Assembly: GCF_037975245.1 (NCBI RefSeq)
Contig: NC_092572.1
Span: 28,877,989-28,941,988, forward strand
DNA: 64,000 nt
Origin: Apostichopus japonicus
Taxonomy: Eukaryota > Echinodermata > Holothuroidea > Aspidochirotida > Stichopodidae
Direction of reading: 5' to 3'
Position 1 is the first letter of the stretch; every line of letters begins with the position of its first letter. The notes beneath the pieces are model-generated. The model did no database searches, was not told the DNA's origin, and saw only the letters and a program-made list of their open reading frames with translations. Both the position numbers and the translations under genes were made by a program. Positions 1 to 11,040 of this stretch are shown here, in pieces.

Positions 1-444
1 AGAATCCTATTACTTTGGATGAAGGTCACAGGTCATGTGGGGTCAGCTGAGGTCCAAATATCAAAAGTATCTCGAGTGAGAACTTTAAGTTCGGAAGAGA
101 TAATATATGCATGGTACATTATCCAAATAATAAGTAAAATTGCTTCACAATTTTGTATAGGTGAAAGATCATTTAAGGTTTGCAAAAGTCAAACCCAACC
201 AAATTTCTAAAGGTCAGGTCTCAAGAATCAGAAGGTGAAAGGTCTTTTGAGGTCAATAAATGTCAAAGTATGAAAATCTTGTGAATTCACCAGTGGTCAA
301 AACTTCCTATCTTGGCTGCAGTTTTACATTCAATATTCTCAATTGTAGCCAGTAAGGATCACTTTTATGCCCAAATCTGGCGACCTGTTTACTAGTCAAT
401 ATAATATTGTGTGTCTTACCTCATTTCAGCATATTTATCTGCAG
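1..444. repeat. AGGTCA-rich dispersed repeat in intron upstream of first exon
   Basis: No coding sequence seen. The stretch carries many AGGTCA or AAGGTCA words (about 20-60 and 180-300) of the dispersed repeat that recurs at 1920-2220, 11150, 55130-55420, 59650-59890 and 62730-63230. From about 200 onward it is also the left part of the 1.95 kb tandem duplication described separately. It ends in a pyrimidine-containing acceptor (tctgcag) before the exon at 445. Confidence 0.6.
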
Positions 445-546
445 GACATATCAGCAGCATCCCTCTCAGGCAATCCTGCGCCATCACAGTCAGCAGATGT
501 CCCACACTCAAAGAAGAGACGCTTTAATGAATCTGCTGTAGTGATG
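445..546 (+). CDS. Exon a1 of death-domain gene: Ser/Pro linker with KKRR motif
   Basis: Acceptor tctgcag before 445 and donor gtaaag after 546 bound 102 bases, exactly 34 codons in phase 0-0. The peptide begins DISAASLSGNPAPSQ and contains PHSKKRRFNES. KKRR in a Ser/Pro-rich, probably disordered stretch resembles a monopartite nuclear localisation signal, although that role is inference. The exon has a paralogue at 2399-2503. The neighbouring downstream exons lead in frame to a death domain. Any start codon and earlier exons lie left of the window or were not recognised. Confidence 0.7.
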
Positions 547-2398
547 GTAAAGTTCATTCTATTGATCATCTCCGAATATCTTCCAAAATATTGATAATTT
601 TGACAGAAAATTATATAGCAGCAAACAGAAAAGGGAGCCTGTCAAGTACTGATCAATAGTGACAATGTTAGATGTTGAAGTTGCACATGTTGAAATGAAA
701 TTTATAATTTTTTTGGAAGGAAATAATAAAATGTATCATATAGCCATGGTCGGACATTCACCATTTGTCAAGCGGGATATTAAACAATTTCAAGACCGAC
801 TTCAAGACCAACCGCTCTTTGTGATTGACTGCAGTGACTAGCTGAGCAACATTTCGAAACACTAACCAATAAAAGCAGCAACTTGCTTTATGATTGCAAC
901 TTGAACCATGACATTTCTCTGGCGTGTATCTCAGGGACCTTGCGAGGGTCCAGGGACCCAACCCCTGGTAGCTCAACCGTTTTCAGATATCCTTTGTCTT
1001 TTAGAAACGAGTTTAAAGCACAAAATACGTTTGAGAGAGAAAAACAGCACTGAGCTGACTTGGCTTTTTGCAAATTGACTGCATTTACTAGTTGAGCTGT
1101 TTCCAAACAGCAATTTTAAAAGCAAAAAATATGTGTGAAAGAGAGAAATCAACTTATATGGAATGCATTTCAAAGCAGTATTGAGTGTCTAGGGAGGGGG
1201 GAACCCCCAGAAGTTGTAAATTTTGAGATATGACTTGTTTCCTTGTAGCGACTTTGAAGAATAATAGCACTTGTCAGGAAGAGGAATTTCATGTCTGTGT
1301 CAGGTGATTCAAGCCTGAAAACCTTTCGGAAACTTCTTATAGCTATTTTAGCTTCAGCACAGAAATACATAGCAATGTCATTGGAATATATTTCAAAGCC
1401 CTGTGGGGGATTCAGAGGGAAAATAACCACAAATATGCCACAATTTTGTAATACCCAATTAAAGGAAATTGGGCAGGAGGCAAAGTGAGTTTTGTTTACT
1501 GCAGCCGACTTGGAGTCAAATGTGGCGGGTGATTCCCCAAGTTTGCAGTCACTAGTTTAATGATGATAATTCTGAACTTTGTGATCATTATAAAAAATAA
1601 CTTTAAAGGATGTGATGTTTGTACAAGGGACATGATGAATAAAAAACACACAATTTGTTATGTTAAATTTCTTCCTCCTGTAAGCTTGGCCTGTAATCCT
1701 AGTAACCATGGTAAATGATATAAAGCATGTGTGAACTTGCACACATGATTTGTGAATGCATTTTGATAATGATAGTACTATATGCATTGCTACATATTGA
1801 AAGCATCATTAGGCAATGTAGGAAAGCTTTAAACGTGGTAACTCTAAAAGTTGAGAGCTGCATTACATAATTCCATGTGGATTCACCAAAGTGATAACAA
1901 TATTTGTTAATTGTAGAAGTCATAGGTGATTTGAGGTCAACAAGTTTAAAGTCCTTGTAAGCAAACATTATTGAAGTTTACCATGGTAGTTAATATTGAC
2001 CTCAAATGACCTCTCACCTCCACACAATCAATAGGATTTCATGTTTGTACATGTAATTTGGATCTGCTTTAGTAATTACATGTATCCTTTCAGTCTTACA
2101 ACAAATGTTAAGCTTGGATGAACTTCATACTTGCTCTATAGAGGTGCTCAAATACAAGACTCCTTTGGTCTTTTTGGTAAAGGTCAAAGGTCTGTTAAGG
2201 TCAGCATAGTCAAAGTATGAAATCTCATGAACAGTTTGTAAATTCACCAGTGGTCAAACTTTCAATCTTGTCTGCACTGCTACATCAAATATATATTAAT
2301 CTGGCAAATAAGGATTCACTAAGCCTAACTGGCTACCTGGTTTATTTAGCAATATCCTAACTGTGTGTCTAACCTGATTTCAACATATTTAATTGCAG
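547..2398 (+). other. Intron between the duplicated exons
   Basis: No exon recognised. It holds the right part of duplication unit 1, single-copy AT-rich sequence (about 840-1900), and AGGTCA-type repeat sequence around 1920-2000 and 2160-2220 before the second unit. Short open frames here show no domain similarity. Confidence 0.5.
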
Positions 2399-2503
2399 GA
2401 CATATCAGCATCATCCCTCTCAGGCAGTCCTGCGCCATCACAGTCAGCAGATGTCCCTCACTCAAAGAAGAGACGCTATAACGAATCTACAGCTGCAGTG
2501 ATG
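2399..2503 (+). CDS. Exon a2 of death-domain gene: duplicated Ser/Pro-KKRR linker
   Basis: This is the paralogue of the exon at 445. Acceptor attgcag and donor gtaaag bound 105 bases, 35 codons, phase 0-0. The peptide starts DISASSLSGSPAPSQ and contains PHSKKRRYNES. It differs from copy 1 by a few substitutions and one extra codon (ESTAAVM against ESAVVM). Because both copies are symmetrical phase-0 exons, including both adds a repeat without changing frame. The frame and splice sites are intact in both, suggesting both are used. Confidence 0.7.
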
Positions 2504-3801
2504 GTAAAGTTCATTCTATTGATCATCTCAGAATATCTTTCAAAATATTGATAATTTCGACTGTAATACTATATTAGTAGCAAACAGAAAAGCGAGCCTG
2601 TTAAATATTGCTCACAAGTGACAATGTGGGATGTTGTGCATACTGAATTGAAATGTAAAATGGAAGGAAATCAAATATTGTATCATGTAACCATGGCCCT
2701 ACATTCACCATTTGAATGTTGAATTATTTCATAAGTACGTGTATATTTATGAATACTATGTAGGATATTTAAATGGGAGAGGGAATTAAAAAGTACCTGG
2801 TTTACTATAAAGTTCATTTCCTGTCTAGTTATTGGCCAAATTGTCACTTTCAATAAAAAGCAATGCAGCTGGAGTTCTTTGATGCATGCCATTCACCGCA
2901 TACCAGCATCACTTCACAAAAATAACCTGTTGGCCTGTAACCGTTGATTAGTTTTTTATTCCTATACCTATAGTATGACTGAATAAGTTGCTTTTATATT
3001 TGACTTACAACTTGCCTTGGACTGAGAAACATTGACTTGTGACTTTGTTGATTTGCAATAAAGTCAAATGACTTGTGATAGACATGACATAATGATATAA
3101 AATTTACCTGTAGCTTGGCTTAAATTGAAAGACATTGACTGATGTATTGATATGACAAAAAAATGACTTGGTTAAAACACTGGATCACAGTATTTAAAGT
3201 AGAAATTAAACCCCGGGTTTTTCGATGACCTTATCGTAGATACTAATATTCTTACACACTCTGTAAATAACTAGTCAAAACTACCTTTCCCCGAATTTCC
3301 AGGAATTTTCAAGTTTTTTTTTCTAACCAACTGTTGGTGGCCATTATGTAAAAATGACTTATTTCAGCCACATCATAAGTTACACATTCTCCTCTCTGCA
3401 TATGAACTGAACACTTGCTCTCAGAGATTGTTTGGAAGCTGGTCGAAAATGCTGGAGTACCGAGCATTTGGTTGTGTAAAAAAGGAGACCAGAAGAAGGA
3501 GCAGGGAAGGGAAAAGGGCTGGCCCCTCCATCACAGAACTGTTACTAGTTGTTGGAAGTTGTAACATCACAGTATTAAACTGCCAATGTGGGACACGGTT
3601 CCAATCTGCTAACAAGGTCTATAGGTCTAGTTGTCTCAGTTTCATTTTGTAAGCTTCAAAGAAATGTGTTCAAGCATTCGAAAAGAGCTTACTGCAAATC
3701 ATTATTCTCTAAGCAGAAATGTCTAGAGTTTATTTCCCCTTTTAAGTAAAAAGTCCATGTGTAACATATATATTTAGATTATTCTTATTTTCTGATGTTA
3801 G
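2504..3801 (+). other. Intron, AT-rich, no recognised content
   Basis: The first ~200 bases belong to duplication unit 2. The rest is AT-rich with overlapping short open frames on both strands (3421-3652) and no recognisable protein features. It ends at acceptor tgttag before 3802. Confidence 0.45.
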
Positions 3802-3951
3802 GATGGAGAAGAAGAATCTGCAGCTAGCAGTTCTGAGAAATTAGTTGATGCAGAACTATATCAGTCACAGAAGAGGACTGGTGATGACATTCAAACTGTC
3901 AAACAACCCCGAGAAAACATTGATCTAGAAGTCAGAACAGAAAGTCTCAGG
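3802..3951 (+). CDS. Exon of death-domain gene: charged linker
   Basis: Acceptor tgttag and donor gtaata bound 150 bases, 50 codons, phase 0-0, open throughout. The peptide begins DGEEESAASSSEKLVDAEL and continues through QSQKRTGDD to a mixed-charge end (ENIDLEVRTESLR). It is hydrophilic and probably disordered or helical, with no domain recognised. It joins in frame to the phase-0 exon at 2399 and to the death-domain exon at 5415. The joining is inferred from phase and from splice-site quality. Confidence 0.6.
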
Positions 3952-5414
3952 GTAATAATTTACATATTCAAGATTCTGTTGTCCGAAAAAAAAGTCTTCT
4001 TTAGAACATATAACACAAATTGGTGCTTTGTCCATACTGGCCCTTAAGGCATACCTACTTTGACCTTCAAGTTCCATGGCTTGCCTTGTATATATTACAT
4101 CATGATTTATTTCTACTAAAATGCTTGCCATCTAGTACTGATGATATTTTCTGAAATTTCATATTTTACATGGGATGAGGAAATGTCCATTTCACCCTTG
4201 GGGCTGCTTGAAAATGTTACCATAGTGGTCACCATTTCTGAAATCTACTGTTAGGTCCCAGTTCTATATTTCAGAGAGACAAAACATTCAGCACTCATAA
4301 TATCTGACATCCTGGTGACAGGCAACTTTGAGTATTAATTGCCAAAATGAGATTACGAGCAGCAATATAACAGATCTAATACCATCTTACAAAATGACTC
4401 CCAAATCATTATTTTAATTTTGAGCACCATATCTCTGACGCCTGGCATTCCTATATGTCACTAACTGTCACAGGATTTAACCTTTGCTCTTTTAAGTGAC
4501 TGAGATAGTTTTCCATTTTCCTTATGATGACACTGCTGTCATCAACTTTCAGAAGTGATTTACTTTTGCAATGGTCAATTTATCTGAAACTCTTTTCTGA
4601 TCTTCTGGTGCTTGACTTAAGGGCACATTTTCCTAAGTTGCTCTATCAATCAGGTGATTCCATATATAAACCTATACTCCAGCACCCAAAATAAGGGGAC
4701 ACACAAGTCCTATTGTGCTTATTTTGAAAAGGCTGTATGCCATTTGTATGTGTTTTAACTGCAATCATGCAAGATGAAGAAATGCGCCCAGAATGAGCAC
4801 ATTGCAAACATTTTGAATAAAATCGCATGAGCATTGTGCGTGGCACACTGCCATTCCTTCCAGTAATGTGCAAGGGCTACATGGTGCAATGTGCAACTAG
4901 AATATCTGTTGTGTATAAATTGAGTGTGCTGCACACTTTCGGTTGGGTGGTGACTGACAACATGTCACAAATTTATTGTTTTATAATGTTCTCGATTTTC
5001 TCGTTCTGGACGCGTGCAAATGCGTTGGGGGAAGCTTTACAGATTATTTTCATCACATATGAGAGACATCTAGCCAGTGACAACCATTACAGTGAATAAA
5101 GTCACCATAGTTGCCTTATTGGGGGAAATTCACAAACTGCTTTTGAGTGTCTCCACTCTTGGAATTTAGTGACTCATGACCTGCATGTTAACTCTGCCAT
5201 TCTGTATCATGCTTTAATATATACATGCAATATACAGCAGGTGTCAGTTATAGTATAATTTGTAAATAAACTATAGATGGAACACAATCGATGTGAATGT
5301 TACTTCACTCTGTAATCATTTCAACAAAAAATATTAAATACTTTAAACAGGGGACCTGATAGAGAACTGATTTAGTTTGTGTATGTTCTACTCATGTATC
5401 TAATCATATTACAG
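3952..5414 (+). other. Intron before the death-domain exon
   Basis: AT-rich, single-copy looking. Open frames at 3925-4131 (minus), 4646-4873 (minus) and 4827-5099 (plus) show no domain, repeat or splice context that would support a gene. Nothing else seen. Confidence 0.4.
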
Positions 5415-5652
5415 GATCTCTCCGGGAAAATTCCAAAAGAATGGAAAAATGTAGGTAGAAATCTTGGACTAAAGAACCCAGAGCTTTGTATACTTGAGAG
5501 AGATAATAACAACCAGGGACACAAGGAAACTGTGTATCAGATGTTGTTGACTTGGAAACACAACAATGGAAGTCAAGCCACATACAGAGTACTGGGAGAG
5601 GCTTTAATAGCAGCTGGCCGCAGAGACCTGCAAGAGATGTTGTACAAGCAGG
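5415..5652 (+). CDS. Death domain exon
   Basis: Acceptor attacag and donor gtaaat bound 238 bases (79 codons plus one base, phase 0 to 1). The peptide runs from DLSGKIPKEWKNVGRNLGL to LQEMLYKQ. It matches the six-helix death-domain pattern: conserved Trp in helix 1-2 (KEWKNVGRNLGL), a middle helix with KETVYQMLLTWK carrying the second conserved Trp, and a final AAGRRDLQEML helix. The length is that of a full domain. Death domains make homotypic contacts in apoptosis, NF-kB and NLR or TLR signalling, so an adaptor or receptor role is likely, but the partners cannot be read from this window. The preceding exons supply a basic, Ser-rich N-terminal part. Confidence 0.88.
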
Positions 5653-6002
5653 GTAAATATCTATTGTTATACCTCAAAGGAACATAGCAATTAAATAACT
5701 GTTTCATACATAAAACCGATTCCGACTTTACCATTTAAAGTAAACTTGATTCTTCTGCAACATTATAACAGAAAATAAACTGTTTTGAATCTCACTTTAA
5801 CAACTTTCACATTAATGAAGTGGACAAATTCTCCTCCCTTGTCTGTGTAGGGTATTCTGTATTATTTGATATGCACATAAAGCACTTTAAAATTATTTAT
5901 ATTGATAAAGAAAAGCCATTCAGCATTAAAATATCTTGTTGTCTCTTACATATAGAACACTTTATTTCATTAAATATTTGTTTTACTCATCTCACCTATT
6001 AG

Positions 6003-6213
6003 CTGGTACAAACAAGAAAGCTAATGAGTGGCTAGAAACAGGCGGAAGTTCATACTGAGGTAAAAGCGTCCAATATGCAGCCAATCCGTCGGACGGAAAA
6101 GATCTCACAACTGCTCATTTCCTGGAGGAAGAAATACGATAGTGAGACGACTTGTAATGTTCTTCACAAACAAGTGACAGATTCTTGTGGGAAAGAAAAT
6201 ATGTTAAGTCAAG
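6003..6213 (+). pseudogene. Second death-domain-like exon with in-frame stop or frame change
   Basis: After acceptor cctattag, the phase-1 frame from the first death-domain exon reads AGTNKKANEWLETGGSSY and stops at TGA (6056-6058). In the next frame, from about 6054, the sequence reads TEVKASNMQPIRRTEKISQ, then LLISWRKKYDSETTC and CGKENMLSQ, ending at donor gtgaga in phase 1. That second part looks like helices 4-6 of a death domain and aligns with KETVYQMLLTWK and RRDLQEML upstream. The phase at the end is the same as in the first death-domain exon. So this is probably a second, tandem death domain broken by one base near 6048-6058. Alternatives are natural termination at 6056, use of a weak acceptor at 6048 that enters the second frame directly, or an assembly error. 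Confidence 0.6.
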
Positions 6214-6549
6214 GTGAGAAAATTTTAAACATTGTAACTATGATAACTCATATTTGAAATATCTAAAATGGGAGCTGAGAGTACCTGACTTGAATGGATG
6301 TGAGAAAATAATAGTCACAAACCTAAAACTCTCTTAAAGCAATGATCACATTTTACAGTAGTGTATCAACTTTCATTTACTTTTTAGTTATTTGTAAATT
6401 GCAGCTTTTAGACTGATATTCATAACATTCATACATATCAATGGTAGACTTGCATTTGTAATGAGCTACAATCATAATTACAGCTATGAATATGCATATC
6501 AGTTTTCCCGTCGTTATGTTTACAACATTTATATCATTGATCATTTCAG

Positions 6550-6611
6550 AGTCAGTAGGTATGACTGGATCAGAGATCTCTATTGGAATTGGCAAGCAAT
6601 ATTCAAACAAG
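6550..6611 (+). CDS. Candidate small exon after the second death domain
   Basis: A good acceptor (catttcag) and a gtacaa donor bound a phase 1-to-0 exon. Joined to the donor at 6213 it reads ESVGMTGSEISIGIGKQYS and then NK. A further acceptor (tttatag) at 6867 would give a three-codon end (MLT, stop TGA at 6877-6879). No domain is recognised. The evidence is only splice signals and phase agreement, and it depends on the second reading frame of exon 6003-6213 being translated. Confidence 0.35.
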
Positions 6612-7957
6612 GTACAAAAGATTACTGCATGTTCACTGTTTGATCTATTCTGGTCTCATTACTAATAAGCAGGATTGATTGGTCTTCTACCGCTAGATAC
6701 AAGACCGTCTCAAATCATCTTGTCATAATATATATTAGTTAAATGTTAACAATCATATTTCGAACATGGGATTCGCCATTAAAATAACTTTAGTACTTCG
6801 TACCAAATTACATTACAAAGTTATATTGATGCAACTGCTTAGTAATATGTTTTGTTGTTCTTTATAGATGCTTACATGATATCATTCACTGTATCACCCT
6901 GGGATGTTTCTTTCTGCATATCCTACACTGTTGCGATGTGTATATAACAGCTGTATCCAAGCACTTTCGAAAGCATAGTGATCTTCATATGTTATGCCAG
7001 GTATGCATTGTGCATGTTTTACACTGCTTTGAGACATTGTTTCTTTTTACCCAAATCTGCGACAGCTAAGTCAGTAGAGCTTAGTTTACGCGATTCGTTA
7101 AGAAGTGCAAAGTTACATATGTTCATTGTCTTTCCAAATAATATCGACTGATGTACCTCAATTTAAGAAGGGGATGTGATTAAAGGTTCTTGACCTAATT
7201 GATGTAACAAAGCCATTTTACACATTTAGCCATTAGCTATTACCGATGTCCTGTTTACCTTTAACTTTCTTTTGGGTTCATGTGTCAAAATTAGTCCGGA
7301 TATTAAACGTGTTTTGCCTCTTTTTCATTATTTGATTTATTTGTTAAATCTAATAGTGGAATGACTAAATGTAATTGAGTTTGGTGACAATAGCTTTACT
7401 ATGAAACCTTTGTCAAATGCAAATACTGTCAAGCTGTTGTTTGACCAACAGGATCATTGTTAATAATTTATGAGAAAGTTGTAGTGTTACCTGATTAATT
7501 AAATGTTCCTAAATATATTTCAATGTGATTAAATGTTGCTAAAAGTACTAGATTTAAAAAAGAAAACTGATCTCAATGATCACCAGATACGAAATAAATC
7601 AAACCAACAGTCGAATCTTTAAATGACCAATTACACGAAACATATGTGACGTCAGTTAGTCGTTCTCATTTTTCATAATTCAATTTGGATTTCTATACAG
7701 TGAAGAAGAGAAGATGATGTTTACTTGAATTCCAGAAGTTTCAGACAGCATATGAATTTGCCTTATCTACACCAGAAACGGCCATCAATGGATAAGTGAA
7801 CAAACAAGATATGTAACCATTGAAAGTATGCTAGATGAGAAGCAGCGGTATAGTAATTAATTGTAGCAGAGACACAGAACAGGCATCATCCTGCTGTCTT
7901 AACACCAATACATCTATGGCTAAGAAAAAATCCAAGGCTATAGTGGATATTGATTGA
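6612..7957. other. No gene recognised
   Basis: AT-rich sequence that could include the 3' untranslated region of the death-domain gene. I see no convincing exon, repeat family or structural RNA. Confidence 0.4.
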
Positions 7958-8655
7958 GTTGTGGGGACGCTGAGATCCTTGGTGGAGCATCTATGATTAT
8001 AGGGCATTACTGAGACGACCACCTAATGTTTGGACCAGTTGTGGGGACACTGAGATCATTGGTGGAGGAGTAACTATGACTATAGAGCACTACTGTGACT
8101 GTCACCTAATGTGTGGACCAGTTGTGTGGACACTGAGATCATTAGTGGAGTACATCACTATAGAGCATTACTGTGACTACCACCTAATGTTTGGACTAGT
8201 TGTGTGGACACTGGCATCATTGGCACAGCGTCTGTGACTATAGAGCACTACAGTGACTACCACCTAATGTTTGGACCAGTTTAGGGACACTGAGATCATT
8301 GGTGGAGCATATCACTATAGAGCACTACCGTGACTACCACCTAATATTTGGACCAGTTGTGTGTACACTGAGATCATTGGTGGAGTGTCTATGACTAAAG
8401 AGCACTATTGTGACTGCCACATAATGTGTGGACCATTTGTGTGAACCCGAGAGCATTGGTGGAGCATATTACTATAGAGCACTACCGTGACTACCACCTA
8501 ATATTTAGACCAGTTGTGTGGACACTGAGATCATTTTTGGAGGAGTATCTGTGACTGTAGAGCACTACTATGACGACCACCGTATGTGTGGACCAGTTGT
8601 GTGGACACTGAGATCATTTGTGGAGCATATTACTATAGACTGACCACATAATGTA
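7958..8655. repeat. Tandem repeat, ~80-bp unit, about 8-9 copies
   Basis: The unit contains 'gttgtgtggacactgagatc', then 'attggtggag', 'ctatagagcactac' and 'gtgactaccacctaatg', and restarts at roughly 7958, 8039, 8120, 8200, 8279, 8357, 8437, 8513 and 8597. Copies diverge by substitution and small indels. No coding frame persists across units. Confidence 0.85.
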
Positions 8656-9339
8656 GCCATAATGTTGAAAATTTTATGTAATGCCATATATCAAACTATA
8701 GTTTCACATGGAGAGAAGTGTTAATTACTCTATGCATTTATTGATTGAAAACATACTTCTCTAGCATTAAGCATAATCAAGTAATATAAACTAGAGGGCA
8801 ATCCACAGAGTTATCTCATTGCAAAATCACTTAAATGAATTATTGCTAAATATAGTGTACCTTTCAGTTTTTGTACTTTTTTTGTGAAGGTGTCAAGTCT
8901 GTTCAACATTTGTCCTTGTATTCATAGCAGAAAGTCACTTGTTTGCTTTAATTGACCTCTCACCTATCTTAAGTTCCTAGAAGAGATCATCTTACAGGAA
9001 AGGCCAAATGATCAACCACACCTTACGAATACGTCTGCAAACGCATCATCAACCAAATCATAGGAATATGGGCGGGAACACACACAAGGTTGCATCATCA
9101 TTAAGTGTATTAAGAAATGTTGTTGTGAAACACATGTGCAGGGTGTTAGGTGAGTGCACTGGCATCACCTGTTTAAGAAGTGTTTAAGAAGTACAGAAGT
9201 CAGTAATCTAATAGGCTTTTGACAAATTATTGTATTATATACCTAAAGATTTGCTATAGTGCCTTGGCAATTGATACACAGACATTTGACTATTATCTCA
9301 GAGTTCCTTCTACGTATAATGTAATAGTCCTTAACATAT
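8656..9339. other. No gene recognised
   Basis: AT-rich sequence with no supported coding, RNA or mobile-element signal. The direct duplication 'gtttaagaagt' at 9171-9191 is the only local structure seen. Confidence 0.4.
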
Positions 9340-9690
9340 TCATACCTGTGTAGGTTGCAAGTCAATTCAATGGTTCCCCTTGGAGTTAAGGCAAGCAGTC
9401 TCTTCTTATGTTGACCTTTCAACCTGACTGTTCATGTTTGTTGTCATAGTAACCACATATTTTGATATTACTTGACATAACTATTATACCTGTGAAGGTT
9501 GCAAGTCAATTCAATACTTTGCCTTTGCAGTTATATAGCAAAAAGTAACTTTTTGAGTCATATGACCTTTGATGTTGACCTTTGACCTTAGTTACCATTT
9601 TAGTCGCATGTTTTATAGTACTTGACGTATTCATTACACCTGTGATTGACAATGTAATACTTTGCCTTGTAGTTATAACAAACCCAATAC
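9340..9690. repeat. Tandem repeat, ~145-bp unit, about 2.5 copies
   Basis: The phrase 'ggttgcaagtcaattcaat' occurs at about 9353 and 9497, with a degenerate third copy near 9645. Each is followed by a Gly/TTTGCC-type segment, a 'tgttgacctt' block and 'acttgac' plus 'cctgtg'. The units include TGACCT hexamers like the AGGTCA repeat elsewhere. Confidence 0.7.
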
Positions 9691-10689
9691 ATATGAAGAG
9701 GTTGCATCCTTCTGTGCTCCTTCTCATAACCAGACAAACACTATGCAGCATTGAATGCGTTGTTAAATGCCAATGGTGTCAGAATATCAGCTGCAGCATA
9801 TATTTCCTTATGATATGATCTTGTCATCTGAAGTAAATTGACAGTATTTCTCAGTTTTTCATTTGCATAGTAACTTTTCTTTGGAGAGTGGCTTGTTTGT
9901 TAAACTCTTTCAGTCCGACATCCAAAATGTCTAAAATCGCACTTCGCAGTGAACGTTGTTTCATCTGGGAGCATGCTGTCAGTAACTGTTTTAAATGGTC
10001 CTGCAAAATTACCTTCATTTGGTATAAAGGGACTTCCGTATTCAGACAATGTTCTCTTTGATGGTAGCATAGTGTTTTGACATGACAATAGCTGTAGCAG
10101 TCAAGGCAAAGAACACTGTATACATGTTGATGCCTACAGAACTTCCATATTTTAGTTAGTACTTTACAATGAAGTTATAGCATTCACCTCTTTGCACAAA
10201 TACGTATTTTCTATGGTTTCTAAGGTTTCATATTTTAGGCTATAGACCAGTTTTGGCAGCAGTAATTGGAAGATTCAAGTATAGGTGAATTGTTCACAGT
10301 TAAAGAATTTATCTTTAAAGAAAAGCTCTAGTAATAGTTTTGAAACAGTGCCAACAAACATTTGGGGAATCTGCATTGAACGTCATGAAACAAAGCATTC
10401 TCGAAAACACTGAGAAAGATTTTATGAAAAATACTGAGAGGGGAAGGATTGAGGAGGAGGGAGTCATTTTATGTATGCCACCTCACAGGGAGAACAGGGA
10501 TGAGGAGGGAGGGCCCCTTAATGAGGAGGCTGGTTTGGCCCGTCAATGTTTTTGGTTATGATGGCGAAGGCTCAACAACCTTTGCAATCTAGCTTGCTCA
10601 ACGGCGTGTGTTTGTGTGAATGTGACGGTCAGCTTGTAGACACGATACTTTAACAAAAACAAGTTGAATCAACTTTAAACTTGATAGGT
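9691..10689. other. No gene recognised
   Basis: No supported feature. The open frame at 10340-10561 (Glu-rich) and the minus frame at 9900-10088 have no domain or splice context. Confidence 0.4.
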
Positions 10690-10699
10690 AGATACCACA

Positions 10700-11040
10700 T
10701 GATGTGTAGATGAAGAGGTGGTTCCCATTTTATGAATATTAATGAGTGGGTGGACCTTAACATAAAATTCTAAAAAAAATCAATATCTCTTCAAACGTAT
10801 GTCCGATTGATTTCATACTTGGAATTGCGATGTCAGTAGATGATAGGTACATGATCATATAATTAATACATTTTCATAATTATGCATGAATGATTGTTTG
10901 TGGTTCCCATCTTATGAATATGAATTAATTAGTGGACGGGGCTTATCAAAATGCTTGATCTATCAATATCTCTTCAACAGTATGTCTGATTTAGTTCATA
11001 CTTGGTATGGTGATGTAACTACATAGTAAATATATAACGT
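10700..11040. repeat. Direct duplication, ~183-bp unit
   Basis: 'gtggttcccat' followed by 'ttatgaatat' occurs at about 10718 and 10901. Each is followed by 'tcaatatctcttcaa' and a 'tatgtc(c/t)gatt' segment. This is a two-unit tandem repeat of diverged dispersed-repeat sequence. Confidence 0.7.

Larger units (their letters stand above)
200..2717 (+). repeat. Tandem duplication carrying an exon (units about 200-770 and 2154-2717)
   Basis: Sequence about 200-770 is repeated at about 2154-2717 with an offset of 1954 bases. Shared landmarks are the word 'attcaccagtggtcaaa' before the exon, the exon itself (445-546 and 2399-2503), the donor plus 'ttcattctattgatcatct', and 'accatgg' followed by 'acattcaccatttg' at the far end. 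Divergence is modest in the introns and lower in the exon, as expected if the exon is under constraint. Confidence 0.85.
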
